Of a stretch of 7,812 bases of DNA, positions 1-6,367 are shown in pieces. This DNA is from a bacterium (GTDB taxonomy: Bacteria; Verrucomicrobiota; Verrucomicrobiae; Opitutales; Opitutaceae). The DNA lies in the NCBI GenBank assembly GCA_021780625.1, contig JAJXYI010000602.1, forward strand, positions 1 to 7,812. The letters run 5' to 3'. Each line of letters begins with the position of its first letter. The first letter of the stretch is position 1. The position numbers and the translations under genes are program-made. The notes beneath the pieces were generated by a model. It saw only the letters and a program-made list of their open reading frames with translations, searched no databases and was not told where the DNA came from.

Positions 1-119
1 GTCAGGAGGCCGACGCGGTGGCCGCGCGCGACTAGCCCCGCCGCGAGGCGATAGAGGTAGGTTTCCACGCCGCCGATGTTCATGTGGCGGTTGACCAGCA
101 GGATTCGGAGCTCGGCCAT
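1..119 (-). CDS. GT4-type glycosyltransferase, N-terminal fragment
   Basis: The minus strand from an ATG at 119 is open to the window edge, giving 39 complete codons. The peptide begins MAELRILLVNRHMNIGG and continues with VETYLYRLAAGLVARGHRV. A short beta strand (RILLVN), a glycine-rich loop (NIGGVE) and a helix ending in ARGHRV is the typical start of GT-B glycosyltransferases of family 4, where GGVE followed by a leucine/alanine-rich helix and RGH-V is a common pattern. Such enzymes transfer a sugar from a nucleotide-sugar donor to a growing lipid-linked or polysaccharide chain at the cytoplasmic side of the inner membrane. The gene starts 16 bp after the stop of the upstream GT2 gene, so it is probably in the same operon. 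No Shine-Dalgarno is visible; the bases before the start read GCACGCC. Only the N-terminus is present, so donor and acceptor cannot be inferred. Confidence 0.8.
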   Translation of the reverse strand, partial: MAELRILLVNRHMNIGGVETYLYRLAAGLVARGHRVGLL

Positions 120-135
120 GGCGTGCGAAGTCGGG

Positions 136-1104
136 TTACTGGGGGATCGGGCGCCCGAGGAGGCGGTCGCGGATCACGCAGATGCACTCGGTCAGGTAGC
201 CGGCGCCCTTGGCGCCGCGCGTGATCCAGCGTTTGCCGCCGCCCGGATTGAACACGATGAAATTGAGCAGGCTGAGGAGCCCGCACATCAACACGTGCAG
301 GCAGTACGTCGGAACGCGGGAGATCAGCCATGGCATGCCGGTGCCGGGGCGCGAACTGCGCTCGATCACGCGGGAACGCGAGGAGTCGAAGGCGTGGCGG
401 AACGCGTACTTGAAGGTAAGCCGGTTCGCTGGGATCTGATGTTTCAGGCCGGCGGCCGGGCTGAACCAGATCTCGTATCCGGCGCGCTGGACGCGGCGCA
501 CGAGGTCGTGGTCCTCGCTGCCGGTGAGTCGGTTTCCAAAGCGCCCGAGATCGGTGCGGAATCCGCCGATCTCGCGGAGGACCGACGCGCGAAACGCGAG
601 GTTGGCCGTGGCCGGCAGCTGGGTCGGTTTGAGCGGCCCGACGTCGGTCCGGTAGTTGAACGGCTCCCACTGGCCGTCGAGCCACCGGGGCAGCCCGTCC
701 GGGAAATGGGGAATGACCTCGCCGCCGACGGCGCCGACGCGCTCGTTGCCAGCGCGAATGAACGGATCGACGATCGCCGGCAGCCAGGAACCGTCGCCGA
801 GCATGTCGTCGTCGGTGAAGATCACGAGTTCGCCTCGGGCCTCCGCGATCGCGCGGTTGCGGGCGTAGCTGGACCCCTGCTGCTCCTCGTACACGTAGCG
901 GGGCGGTTTGGGCGCGTTGGCGAAGGACTCCACCACGGCTCGGGTGTCGTCGGTCGAACGGTTGTCGACAATGATCAGTTCCCAGCGGTCGTCGGGATAA
1001 TCCTGGCGCGTGAGGAAGGCGAGGGTCTCGCGCAGCCAGCGGGCGCGGTTGTAGGTGCCGATGGCGACGGTGACGAAGGGAAGCGTCTGCGGGTCCGCGG
1101 GCAT
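136..1104 (-). CDS. Family 2 glycosyltransferase (paralogue A)
   Basis: A 322-residue GT-A fold glycosyltransferase of family 2. The nucleotide-sugar-binding N-terminus is VTVAIGTYNRARWLRE (11-26), followed by LIIVDNRSTDDT (43-54). The metal-binding DXD-type motif is FTDDD (96-100), after ARNRAIAEARGE (81-92). The acceptor/catalytic motif is GSEDHDLVRRV (195-205), with FRTDLG just before it; this resembles the GEDTDL motif common in the family. A hydrophobic stretch at about 264-285 suggests C-terminal membrane association, followed by a basic tail (GKRWITRGAKGAGY). It probably adds a sugar to a cell-surface polysaccharide or glycolipid, but donor and acceptor are unknown. It lies 7 bp downstream of its paralogue and 16 bp upstream of a GT4-type gene, so co-transcription is likely. 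The ATG at 1104 fits because the conserved TLPFVTVAIGTYN block begins at residue 7, as in the paralogue. Only a weak GGA lies near the start. Confidence 0.92.
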   Translation of the reverse strand: MPADPQTLPFVTVAIGTYNRARWLRETLAFLTRQDYPDDRWELIIVDNRSTDDTRAVVESFANAPKPPRYVYEEQQGSSYARNRAIAEARGELVIFTDDDMLGDGSWLPAIVDPFIRAGNERVGAVGGEVIPHFPDGLPRWLDGQWEPFNYRTDVGPLKPTQLPATANLAFRASVLREIGGFRTDLGRFGNRLTGSEDHDLVRRVQRAGYEIWFSPAAGLKHQIPANRLTFKYAFRHAFDSSRSRVIERSSRPGTGMPWLISRVPTYCLHVLMCGLLSLLNFIVFNPGGGKRWITRGAKGAGYLTECICVIRDRLLGRPIPQ

Positions 1105-1111
1105 GGTCCGA

Positions 1112-2083
1112 TCAGCGTTCCACCGGCTTGCCGGTGATCTTCCTCTTGATCACCAGGACCGCCTCGGTGACGTAGCCGGCGGACTTGGCGGCGCGCGTGA
1201 GCCAGCGCTTACCCTGGCCCCACTGAAAAGTGACGAACGCGAGCAGGCTGACGAGTGCGCAAATGGGGATCAACAGGGTGTAGAGGATGACGCGCGAGAC
1301 CAGCCAGCCCGTGTAGCCGGGGAAGGCGGCGCGCTCGACGACGCGCGAGCAGGAGGCGTCGTAGAACAGCTTCATCATGTAGCTGAACCGGAGGCGGCTG
1401 CCCGGCACGACGTGCTGCAGGTCCGCGAGCGGCGTGAACCAGAACTCGACACCGGCGGCCTGGATGCGGCGCATGAGGTCGTGGTCCTCGCCGGCGGTGA
1501 GCCGGTTGGGGAGCCTGCCGAGATCGGTGCGAAAGGTGCCGACCTTGTCGAGCACGGAGCGGCGGATCGCGACGTTCGCGGTCGACGGAAGCTGGTTGCG
1601 CTTCAGCGGGCCGACGTCGGTCCGGTAGCCGAAATTCGTATACTGTCCCTCGATCCACTTCGGGAGGCCGTCGGGGAAAATCGGGAACACCTCGCCGCCG
1701 ACCACGCCGACGTTCTCGTTGCCCGGGCGCAGGAAGGGCTCGATCATGTGCCGCAGCCAGTCGGTCTTCCCGAGCACGTCGTCGTCGGTATAGACGATGA
1801 TCTCGCCCTTCGACTCCGCGAAGGCGCGGTTTCGGGCGTGGCTGGAGCTCTGTTTGGTCTCGAGAAAGTACTTCGGCGCCTTTGGCGCCTGCGCGAACTC
1901 CTCCACCACCTGGCGGGTGCCGTCGGTGCAGTTGTTGTCGACGATGATGAGCTCGTAGCGGTCGAGTGGATAGTCCTGACGGGTAAGGAACTTGAGCGCC
2001 TCCCTCAGCCAGCGCGCTCGGTTGTAGGTCCCGATCGCGACCGTGACGAAGGGAAGTGTCGAGGAGGGGGAGGAGTCAGACAT
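1112..2083 (-). CDS. Family 2 glycosyltransferase (paralogue B)
   Basis: A 323-residue GT2 enzyme closely related to the next gene in the operon. It has TLPFVTVAIGTYNRARWLRE (9-28), LIIVDNNCTDGT (45-56), the metal-binding YTDDD (98-102), the GEDHDLMRRI motif (198-207), a C-terminal hydrophobic segment (about 266-285) and a GKRWLTRAAKSAGY tail. The reading frame is open upstream to a TTG at 2182, with another ATG at 2170. I chose the ATG at 2083 because it leaves eight residues before the conserved block, against six in the paralogue; the extra upstream residues look like unconserved read-through. It is the first gene of the probable minus-strand operon and is divergent from the DUF748 gene. 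I see no convincing minus-strand promoter in the 146-bp gap and no strong ribosome binding site (GCAGGCCGCATCC before the ATG). Its role is probably sugar transfer to an envelope glycan; the specificity cannot be read from the sequence. Confidence 0.9.
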   Translation of the reverse strand: MSDSSPSSTLPFVTVAIGTYNRARWLREALKFLTRQDYPLDRYELIIVDNNCTDGTRQVVEEFAQAPKAPKYFLETKQSSSHARNRAFAESKGEIIVYTDDDVLGKTDWLRHMIEPFLRPGNENVGVVGGEVFPIFPDGLPKWIEGQYTNFGYRTDVGPLKRNQLPSTANVAIRRSVLDKVGTFRTDLGRLPNRLTAGEDHDLMRRIQAAGVEFWFTPLADLQHVVPGSRLRFSYMMKLFYDASCSRVVERAAFPGYTGWLVSRVILYTLLIPICALVSLLAFVTFQWGQGKRWLTRAAKSAGYVTEAVLVIKRKITGKPVER

Positions 2084-2187
2084 GGATGCGGCCTGCGAAC
2101 GAAACAGCTTCGCCGCCAGAAAGCCAGCGCTCAATGAGGCGGTTTGGAGCGGTGTGAAACTACCCGTCATCGCGCCCGGCAACGCAG

Positions 2188-2215
2188 TTGCATCAGAGGG
2201 AGGGCGCAGTAAAAT
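2188..2215 (+). promoter_or_regulatory. Putative sigma70-type promoter for the DUF748 gene
   Basis: TTGCAT at 2188-2193 and TAAAAT at 2210-2215 are separated by 16 bp, in the gap between divergent genes. The match to the -35/-10 consensus is moderate. Transcription would begin near 2222, leaving a leader of only about 8 nt before the ATG at 2230, or about 17 nt before the in-frame ATG at 2239. This is a consensus-based guess. Confidence 0.4.
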
Positions 2216-2222
2216 AGGCGCC
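2203..2222. repeat. Inverted repeat GGCGC-N10-GCGCC around the putative -10
   Basis: GGCGC at 2203-2207 and GCGCC at 2218-2222 are perfect inverted copies separated by 10 AT-rich bases (AGTAAAATAG), which contain the putative -10 hexamer. The layout could be a repressor operator over the promoter. Five-base GC arms are easily found by chance in such GC-rich DNA, so support is weak. Confidence 0.25.
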
Positions 2223-2229
2223 TTCCCAC

Positions 2230-5200
2230 ATGGCCAACATGATTCCCTCCCTGCTGAGTCGCAGGCTCCTGGTATGGATTGGTGGTTTGCTTATCGCGGG
2301 CGCGCTCGTCGTGTACGTCCTGGCGCCCTGGCTGGCACGAAGGATCCTGGTTCGCGAGGCCTCCGCAGCGCTAGGCCGCCCGGTCCACATCGAGTCTGTG
2401 TCCATCAACCCGTTTCGCCTCTCCGTCGGCCTGTCCGGCGTGAGCATCCCCGACGCGGACCATTCGGAACTGCTCGGCTGGGACCGCCTCGTGGTTAACC
2501 TGTCGGCTGCGTCCCTGTGGAACGGAACCTGGAGCTTTGACGAGATCCGGCTCACGAAGGGGCGCATTCACGTCGCGGTGCTGCGTGACGGGACCACGAA
2601 TCTCGCGGCGCTTCTCGCTGCGACCAAGGCGAAGGAAAAGTCGCCGGAGGCCGGCCCCACCAAGGCCACGGCCCCCGCCAGTGCGCGTCCGATCGCGATT
2701 TCCCGCCTCGTCCTCGACGATTGCTCCGCCTCGTACAGCGACGACTCGGCGGGCGCCCATTTTGCCACGACGGTCGCGCCGATCCGCGCTACCTTCGAGA
2801 ATCTCACCACCCGCGACCAGGAGTCGGGCCTGTGCTCGTTCTCGGCGTCGACCGACTCGGGCGAGCGCATCTCGTGGAGCGGCCGCGTGCGTCTGCAGCC
2901 GGTCGTTAGCGAAGGTCATGTCGCGCTCGAGGGTATCCATCTGGCCAAATACGCGAGATACATCGATGCCGTCGCGCCGGTTCGCGTGCCGTCCGGCCTG
3001 CTCGCACTCGCCTTCGACTACAAGGCGGCGCTGGGTCCGAAGGGACCCTCGGTCTCGGTGTCGGCGGGCCACCTCGACCTCAGGAATCTTTCGGTGTCAA
3101 ATCCCGGCGAGGCCTCCAATCTGCTCGAGGTGGCCTCCGTCGTGGCCGACGGGCTGCATGCCGACCTGGCGACCCGGGTGGCGGGCGCAACCTCGGTCGT
3201 CGTCTCGGATCCTTCGATGACACTCCGCCGATTTGCGAACGGACGTCTCGACCTCCCCGCCCCCTCCGGCCTGTCCGTGCCCGGGGCACCCGCGCCTGCG
3301 CCGTCCGGTCCGCCGTGGGTGGTCGAGGTCGGTGCTCTCAAGGTCTCGGGCGGCCGAGCCTCGTTTGCCGATGCCTCCACGCCGAGACCGGTGTCGCTGC
3401 AGATCGCAGGTCTGTCGATGTCCGTGGACAACTTTTCGACCCGGCCGGGCTCCAGGGCAAACCTGGACCTCGGGCTGAAGGTGCAGACTGCCGGCGAGGT
3501 TCATGTGAATGGCAGCTTCGGCATCGATCCGTTGGCGGCGGACCTGTCGCTCAAGGTCTCAGGCATCGACCTGCCGGCCGCCGGGCCGTACCTCGCGCCC
3601 TTCGTCAACGTCATCGTGTCGGGCGGTTCCGCCCGGATCTCAGGACACCTCGTTGCAAGCATGGGGTCGGACGGACGCATCGAGGGCTCCTGGAAGGGCG
3701 ACGCGGGCCTCGCGGGTCTCGACCTGGTCGACCCGGTGGCTTCGGAGCGCCTGCTTTCGCTGGGAGACCTCGCGGTCAACGGCATGGACGTGACCCTCTC
3801 GCCGCTCGCCGTGTCGATCCAGTCGGTGGTCCTGAAAGATCCGTCGGTGAACGCGGTCGTGCTGAAGGACAAGCGCCTCAACTTTTCGCTGATCCGTCCT
3901 AGCGTGCCGGCATCCGCCGCCGCGACCGCGCCGCAGGCTGACGGAGCCGCAGCGCCCGCGCCCGAGATCTCGATCGGCTCCGTGACCTTGGCCAATGCGC
4001 GGGTCTCGTTCGAGGATCGTTCGTTCCAGCCGGGCTTTTCGATGGCGCTCAGTCACCTGGACGGCCGGATCGAGGGATTGTCGTCGAAGGATCTCGCCCG
4101 TGCGTCGGTGGATCTCTCAGGTGACCTGGGCGGATCCCCGCTGAAGGTCAAGGGACGGATCAATCCCCTCGCGAAAAACGTGTATTCGGACGTCACCGTT
4201 GCCTGCGATGGCATCGAGATGCCGCTTTTCACGCCTTACGCGGGGCGCTACGTCGGCTACACGGTGTCGAAGGGCCAGCTGTCGCTCGATCTTCGATACC
4301 GGCTTTCGTCGGACGAGTTGATCGCGGAGAACCACGTCCTTCTTGACCAGTTCTACCTGGGGGATCCCGTGCAAAGCCCCGACGCGGTGAAGCTGCCGAT
4401 CAAGCTCGGGCTGGCGCTGCTGCGCGACCGCGAGGGGCGGATCAACATCGACATGCCGATCCGCGGCAACCTCAAGGATCCGGATTTTCGATACGGCAAA
4501 CTCGTGTGGCAGACCGTGGGCAACCTCATCGTGAAGGCTGCGGCGTCTCCGTTCTCGCTGCTGGCCGGCATCGTCGGCCGCAAGGAGGACCTCAGCCGGA
4601 TCGACTTCGATCCGGGCCGGAGTGTGCTCACGCCTGAGGCGCGCCAGAGGTTGACGGATCTCGCGAAGGCGCTCCAGGAGCGCCCGGATCTCACGCTTGA
4701 GATCGCGCCGGATGCCTGGTCGGGTGCGGATGACCGCGGCTTGCGGGAGGTCGCGCTCGAGGGAGACTTGCGCCGCATGAAGTGGCGCGAACTCGCCAAG
4801 GAGGGCAAGGCACAGGGAGACGCCTCGTCGGTCACGTTGACGCCCGGCGAATTCGAGCGGTATCTGACCGCTGCATACCTTGCCGAGCATCCGGCTGCGG
4901 CTTCCGGAGCGGCCACCCACGCGGGAGCTCCCGCAAAGGCGCCGGAGCCCGCGGCGCGGGAGCGGCACGCGTCCGAGCGCAGGCTTGCGATCTGGCGCGG
5001 CCTGATGCGGATCCTTCACTTCCCCTCGAGGCATCGTCCCGCGCCCGAACCTGTGCCCGCGACCTTGGTCGCCGCCACGGGGAAGGCCGGCGCCCCGGTG
5101 GTGCCGCAGGGGCCCAGCCTCATCGAGATGAGAAGCGCGCTCCTCGCCGAACAGACCGTGACAGCACTCGATCGGGAGAAGCTTTCCGCGGATCGCGAGG

Positions 5201-5331
5201 CCCGGATCCAGGCATTCCTCACCACCGAGGGAAAGATTCCCGCGAAGCGTCTGTTCATCGTGAACGCCCCGCCGTCCGCCACCGGACAGGCCTCGGCTGC
5301 GGCGCCCGGGGTGCGCTTCACCCTCAAGTGA
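2230..5331 (+). CDS. DUF748 (AsmA-like) envelope protein, 1033 aa
   Basis: An N-terminal signal-anchor (basic RR at 11-12, hydrophobic 13-34) precedes a large, presumably periplasmic domain. Hallmarks of DUF748 are visible at both ends. Residues 58-107 contain SINPFRLSVGLSGVSIPDAD, LLGWDRLVVNLSAASL and WSFDEIRL. Residues 664-800 contain MPLFTPYAGRYVGYTVSKGQ, LSLDLRYRLSSDELIAEN, LPIKLGLALLRDREGRINID, DPDFRYGKL and AASPFSLLAGIVG, then an OmpA-like tail region (IDFDPG, then ALQERPDLTLEI). Three modules, beginning near 156, 363 and 580, repeat a pattern of the form SF-D; Ala/Pro-rich linkers precede each. DUF748 proteins are commonly grouped with AsmA/TamB-like proteins, some of which move lipids between membranes or affect outer-membrane assembly; that role here is inference. 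The start is ATG 2230 or ATG 2239 (MIPSLLS); neither has a Shine-Dalgarno. The gene converges on an acyltransferase gene 18 bp away, again suggesting an outer-membrane role. Confidence 0.9.
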   Translation: MANMIPSLLSRRLLVWIGGLLIAGALVVYVLAPWLARRILVREASAALGRPVHIESVSINPFRLSVGLSGVSIPDADHSELLGWDRLVVNLSAASLWNGTWSFDEIRLTKGRIHVAVLRDGTTNLAALLAATKAKEKSPEAGPTKATAPASARPIAISRLVLDDCSASYSDDSAGAHFATTVAPIRATFENLTTRDQESGLCSFSASTDSGERISWSGRVRLQPVVSEGHVALEGIHLAKYARYIDAVAPVRVPSGLLALAFDYKAALGPKGPSVSVSAGHLDLRNLSVSNPGEASNLLEVASVVADGLHADLATRVAGATSVVVSDPSMTLRRFANGRLDLPAPSGLSVPGAPAPAPSGPPWVVEVGALKVSGGRASFADASTPRPVSLQIAGLSMSVDNFSTRPGSRANLDLGLKVQTAGEVHVNGSFGIDPLAADLSLKVSGIDLPAAGPYLAPFVNVIVSGGSARISGHLVASMGSDGRIEGSWKGDAGLAGLDLVDPVASERLLSLGDLAVNGMDVTLSPLAVSIQSVVLKDPSVNAVVLKDKRLNFSLIRPSVPASAAATAPQADGAAAPAPEISIGSVTLANARVSFEDRSFQPGFSMALSHLDGRIEGLSSKDLARASVDLSGDLGGSPLKVKGRINPLAKNVYSDVTVACDGIEMPLFTPYAGRYVGYTVSKGQLSLDLRYRLSSDELIAENHVLLDQFYLGDPVQSPDAVKLPIKLGLALLRDREGRINIDMPIRGNLKDPDFRYGKLVWQTVGNLIVKAAASPFSLLAGIVGRKEDLSRIDFDPGRSVLTPEARQRLTDLAKALQERPDLTLEIAPDAWSGADDRGLREVALEGDLRRMKWRELAKEGKAQGDASSVTLTPGEFERYLTAAYLAEHPAAASGAATHAGAPAKAPEPAARERHASERRLAIWRGLMRILHFPSRHRPAPEPVPATLVAATGKAGAPVVPQGPSLIEMRSALLAEQTVTALDREKLSADREARIQAFLTTEGKIPAKRLFIVNAPPSATGQASAAAPGVRFTLK

Positions 5332-5339
5332 CCCGTGCA

Positions 5340-5369
5340 GGGGCGGCGTTCACTCGATAAGTCCGCCCC
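5340..5369. terminator. Weak stem-loop at the convergent gene ends
   Basis: GGGGCGG (5340-5346) and CCGCCCC (5363-5369) could form a 7-bp GC stem with a 16-nt loop, between and into the ends of the two convergent genes. There is no T-tract on either strand, so it is not a classical intrinsic terminator. It is the only candidate for ending transcription in the 18-bp gap and overlaps the last codons of the acyltransferase gene. Confidence 0.2.
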
Positions 5370-6267
5370 GCCGCTCGACCAGCTTGGCCATCTCGCCCGG
5401 GCGATCGAGGATCCGCCAGCGCTGGTGAAGCCAGAGCCAGGAGGCGCAGACGTTCTCGTCGCGCCGCAGCAGGGACTCGAACTCGCGGTTGAGCGCCAGC
5501 GTGACCCCCTTTTCCGTGCGATCCGTGGCGACCGGGATGAGGTCGATTTCGAAGTGCCAGAAGGCGAGGCGCCGGGTGAAGATGATGGCCACGTCGGCCC
5601 CGCTGCGTTCGACGAGCATTCCTGGCAGCGGCGTGGTGGAGCATTCGCGTCCGAAGAATTTCGTCAGGTATCCGTGGGATCCCGCGCTCTGGTCGAAGAG
5701 GATGCTCGCAATGCCGTTTCGCTGAAGCGTGTGGAGCGCCGCGTGGAGGCCGGCCTTTCGGGAGATCATGCGCACCCCGAAGCGTTCGCGCGTGCGCCGC
5801 AGCCAGTCGTCGAGCGCGGGCGTGCGCAGGGGGCGGAAGATCGTCACAATCTCGGTGTCCGCGAGTGCAGGGGTGACAAAGGCCCTCAGCCAGGTGAGCC
5901 CCTCCCAGTAGGCGAGGTGCACGGTGCCGAGCACGACGGGATGCCGCTTTTTCACCACGTCTTCGAAGTAGGAGCGGGTCGCCTGCGAGGCCGAAGCCAT
6001 CCGCCGGATACGTTTCTCGGACAGGAAGGGCGCGCCGAGCGACAGGAAACCGGTCTCCACGACCCGCACGCAGGAGGTGAGGGCGATACGCCTGCGCCAG
6101 GCGGGATCCCTCTCGGGAAACGAGTGGCCGAGACTGGTGAGCATGAGCCGCCGCCTCGCCGGGTACCCGTAGTACAGCGCGGCGCCGATCACGCGGGAGG
6201 CCGCGGCGAGGAGAAACTCGGGGCAGCGGGCGATGAGCCAGCCGATGACTTGGACGAGGGGGAGCAT
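5350..6267 (-). CDS. Lipid A-type late acyltransferase (LpxL/HtrB family)
   Basis: The 305-residue product matches the usual length of about 300 for the LpxL/HtrB/MsbB family, which adds secondary acyl chains to Kdo-lipid A at the inner membrane. An N-terminal hydrophobic segment (MLPLVQVIGWLIARCPEFLL, continuing to about 33) would anchor it. The catalytic HX4E motif is present as VHLAYWEG, with His117 and Glu122 in the position of E. coli LpxL His132/Glu137. The second family motif is LFDQSAGSHGYLTKFFGR (about 190-206) followed by a small-residue/Pro segment, and WLWLHQRW (277-284) matches the family's C-terminal W-hRRW signature. The frame stays open upstream to 6567, but that part is low-similarity and overlaps the divergent GT9 gene. 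The ATG at 6267 gives the normal family N-terminus. No Shine-Dalgarno is seen; CACCCTCC precedes the start. Other lysophospholipid-type acyl transfer is possible, since the acceptor cannot be read directly. Confidence 0.9.
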   Translation of the reverse strand: MLPLVQVIGWLIARCPEFLLAAASRVIGAALYYGYPARRRLMLTSLGHSFPERDPAWRRRIALTSCVRVVETGFLSLGAPFLSEKRIRRMASASQATRSYFEDVVKKRHPVVLGTVHLAYWEGLTWLRAFVTPALADTEIVTIFRPLRTPALDDWLRRTRERFGVRMISRKAGLHAALHTLQRNGIASILFDQSAGSHGYLTKFFGRECSTTPLPGMLVERSGADVAIIFTRRLAFWHFEIDLIPVATDRTEKGVTLALNREFESLLRRDENVCASWLWLHQRWRILDRPGEMAKLVERRGGLIE

Positions 6268-6285
6268 GGAGGGTGTGCGGAAGGC

Positions 6286-6300
6286 TGCGGCGCCGCCGCA
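6286..6300. repeat. Short GC hairpin in the acyltransferase leader
   Basis: TGCGGC (6286-6291) and GCCGCA (6295-6300) form a perfect 6-bp stem with a 3-nt loop, 18 bp upstream of the acyltransferase start on the minus strand. It may fold in that mRNA's leader, but a chance origin in GC-rich DNA is quite possible. Confidence 0.25.
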
Positions 6301-6301
6301 T

Positions 6302-6325
6302 TTTGTGATAGCCAGTCCACACAAA
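6302..6325. promoter_or_regulatory. Inverted repeat TTTGTG-N12-CACAAA, candidate operator
   Basis: TTTGTG at 6302-6307 and CACAAA at 6320-6325 are perfect inverted copies, 12 bp apart, in the 100-bp gap between the divergent acyltransferase and GT9 genes. The arms are AT-rich in an otherwise GC-rich region, and the centre-to-centre spacing of 18 bp suits a dimeric regulator. It lies about 35 bp from the acyltransferase start and 43 bp from the GT9 start, so one site could influence both. It does not match the CRP consensus (TGTGA-N6-TCACA). No clear -35/-10 pair is seen in this gap. Confidence 0.35.
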
Positions 6326-6367
6326 TGGCGGAGACTCGCCGCCGTCAAAGACTGATTTCCGTCCCCC

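Larger units (their letters stand above)
2084..2229. other. Divergent intergenic region, GT2 operon / DUF748 gene
   Basis: A 146-bp gap between the GT2 operon (minus) and the DUF748 gene (plus). It holds the rightward promoter candidate and the inverted repeat over its -10. Its left two-thirds is also open in the GT2 frame (to a TTG at 2182), but the paralogue comparison says this is not coding. I find no convincing minus-strand -35/-10 pair. Confidence 0.6.

Noticed and set aside
76..1137. Plus-strand 353-codon open frame antisense to the GT2/GT4 genes
   Set aside because: It lies opposite a clear GT2 gene with all family motifs. Its product is Ala/Gly/Glu/Arg-rich with no recognisable fold, as expected from the antisense of GC-rich codons.
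1875..1889. Perfect GGCGCC-TTT-GGCGCC hairpin
   Set aside because: It is inside the GT2 coding region and is explained by the codons for an Ala-Pro-Lys-Ala-Pro run; there is no T-tract, and nothing suggests a regulatory role.
1055..2137. Plus-strand 360-codon open frame opposite the first GT2 gene
   Set aside because: It resembles the antisense frame of the neighbouring paralogue because the two GT2 genes are duplicates, so the apparent similarity between the antisense frames is not evidence of coding.
2084..2182. 33-residue N-terminal extension of GT2 paralogue B from a TTG
   Set aside because: It is absent from the paralogue, has no better start signal, and would consume most of the divergent promoter region.
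4117..5034. Minus-strand 305-codon open frame inside the DUF748 gene
   Set aside because: It is antisense to the best-conserved DUF748 core and is rich in Arg/Leu/Glu without recognisable motifs.
6303..6326. Possible CRP-type site in the second divergent gap
   Set aside because: The left half reads TGTGA, but the right half (CACAAA) and spacing do not fit TGTGA-N6-TCACA, so only a generic inverted repeat is reported.
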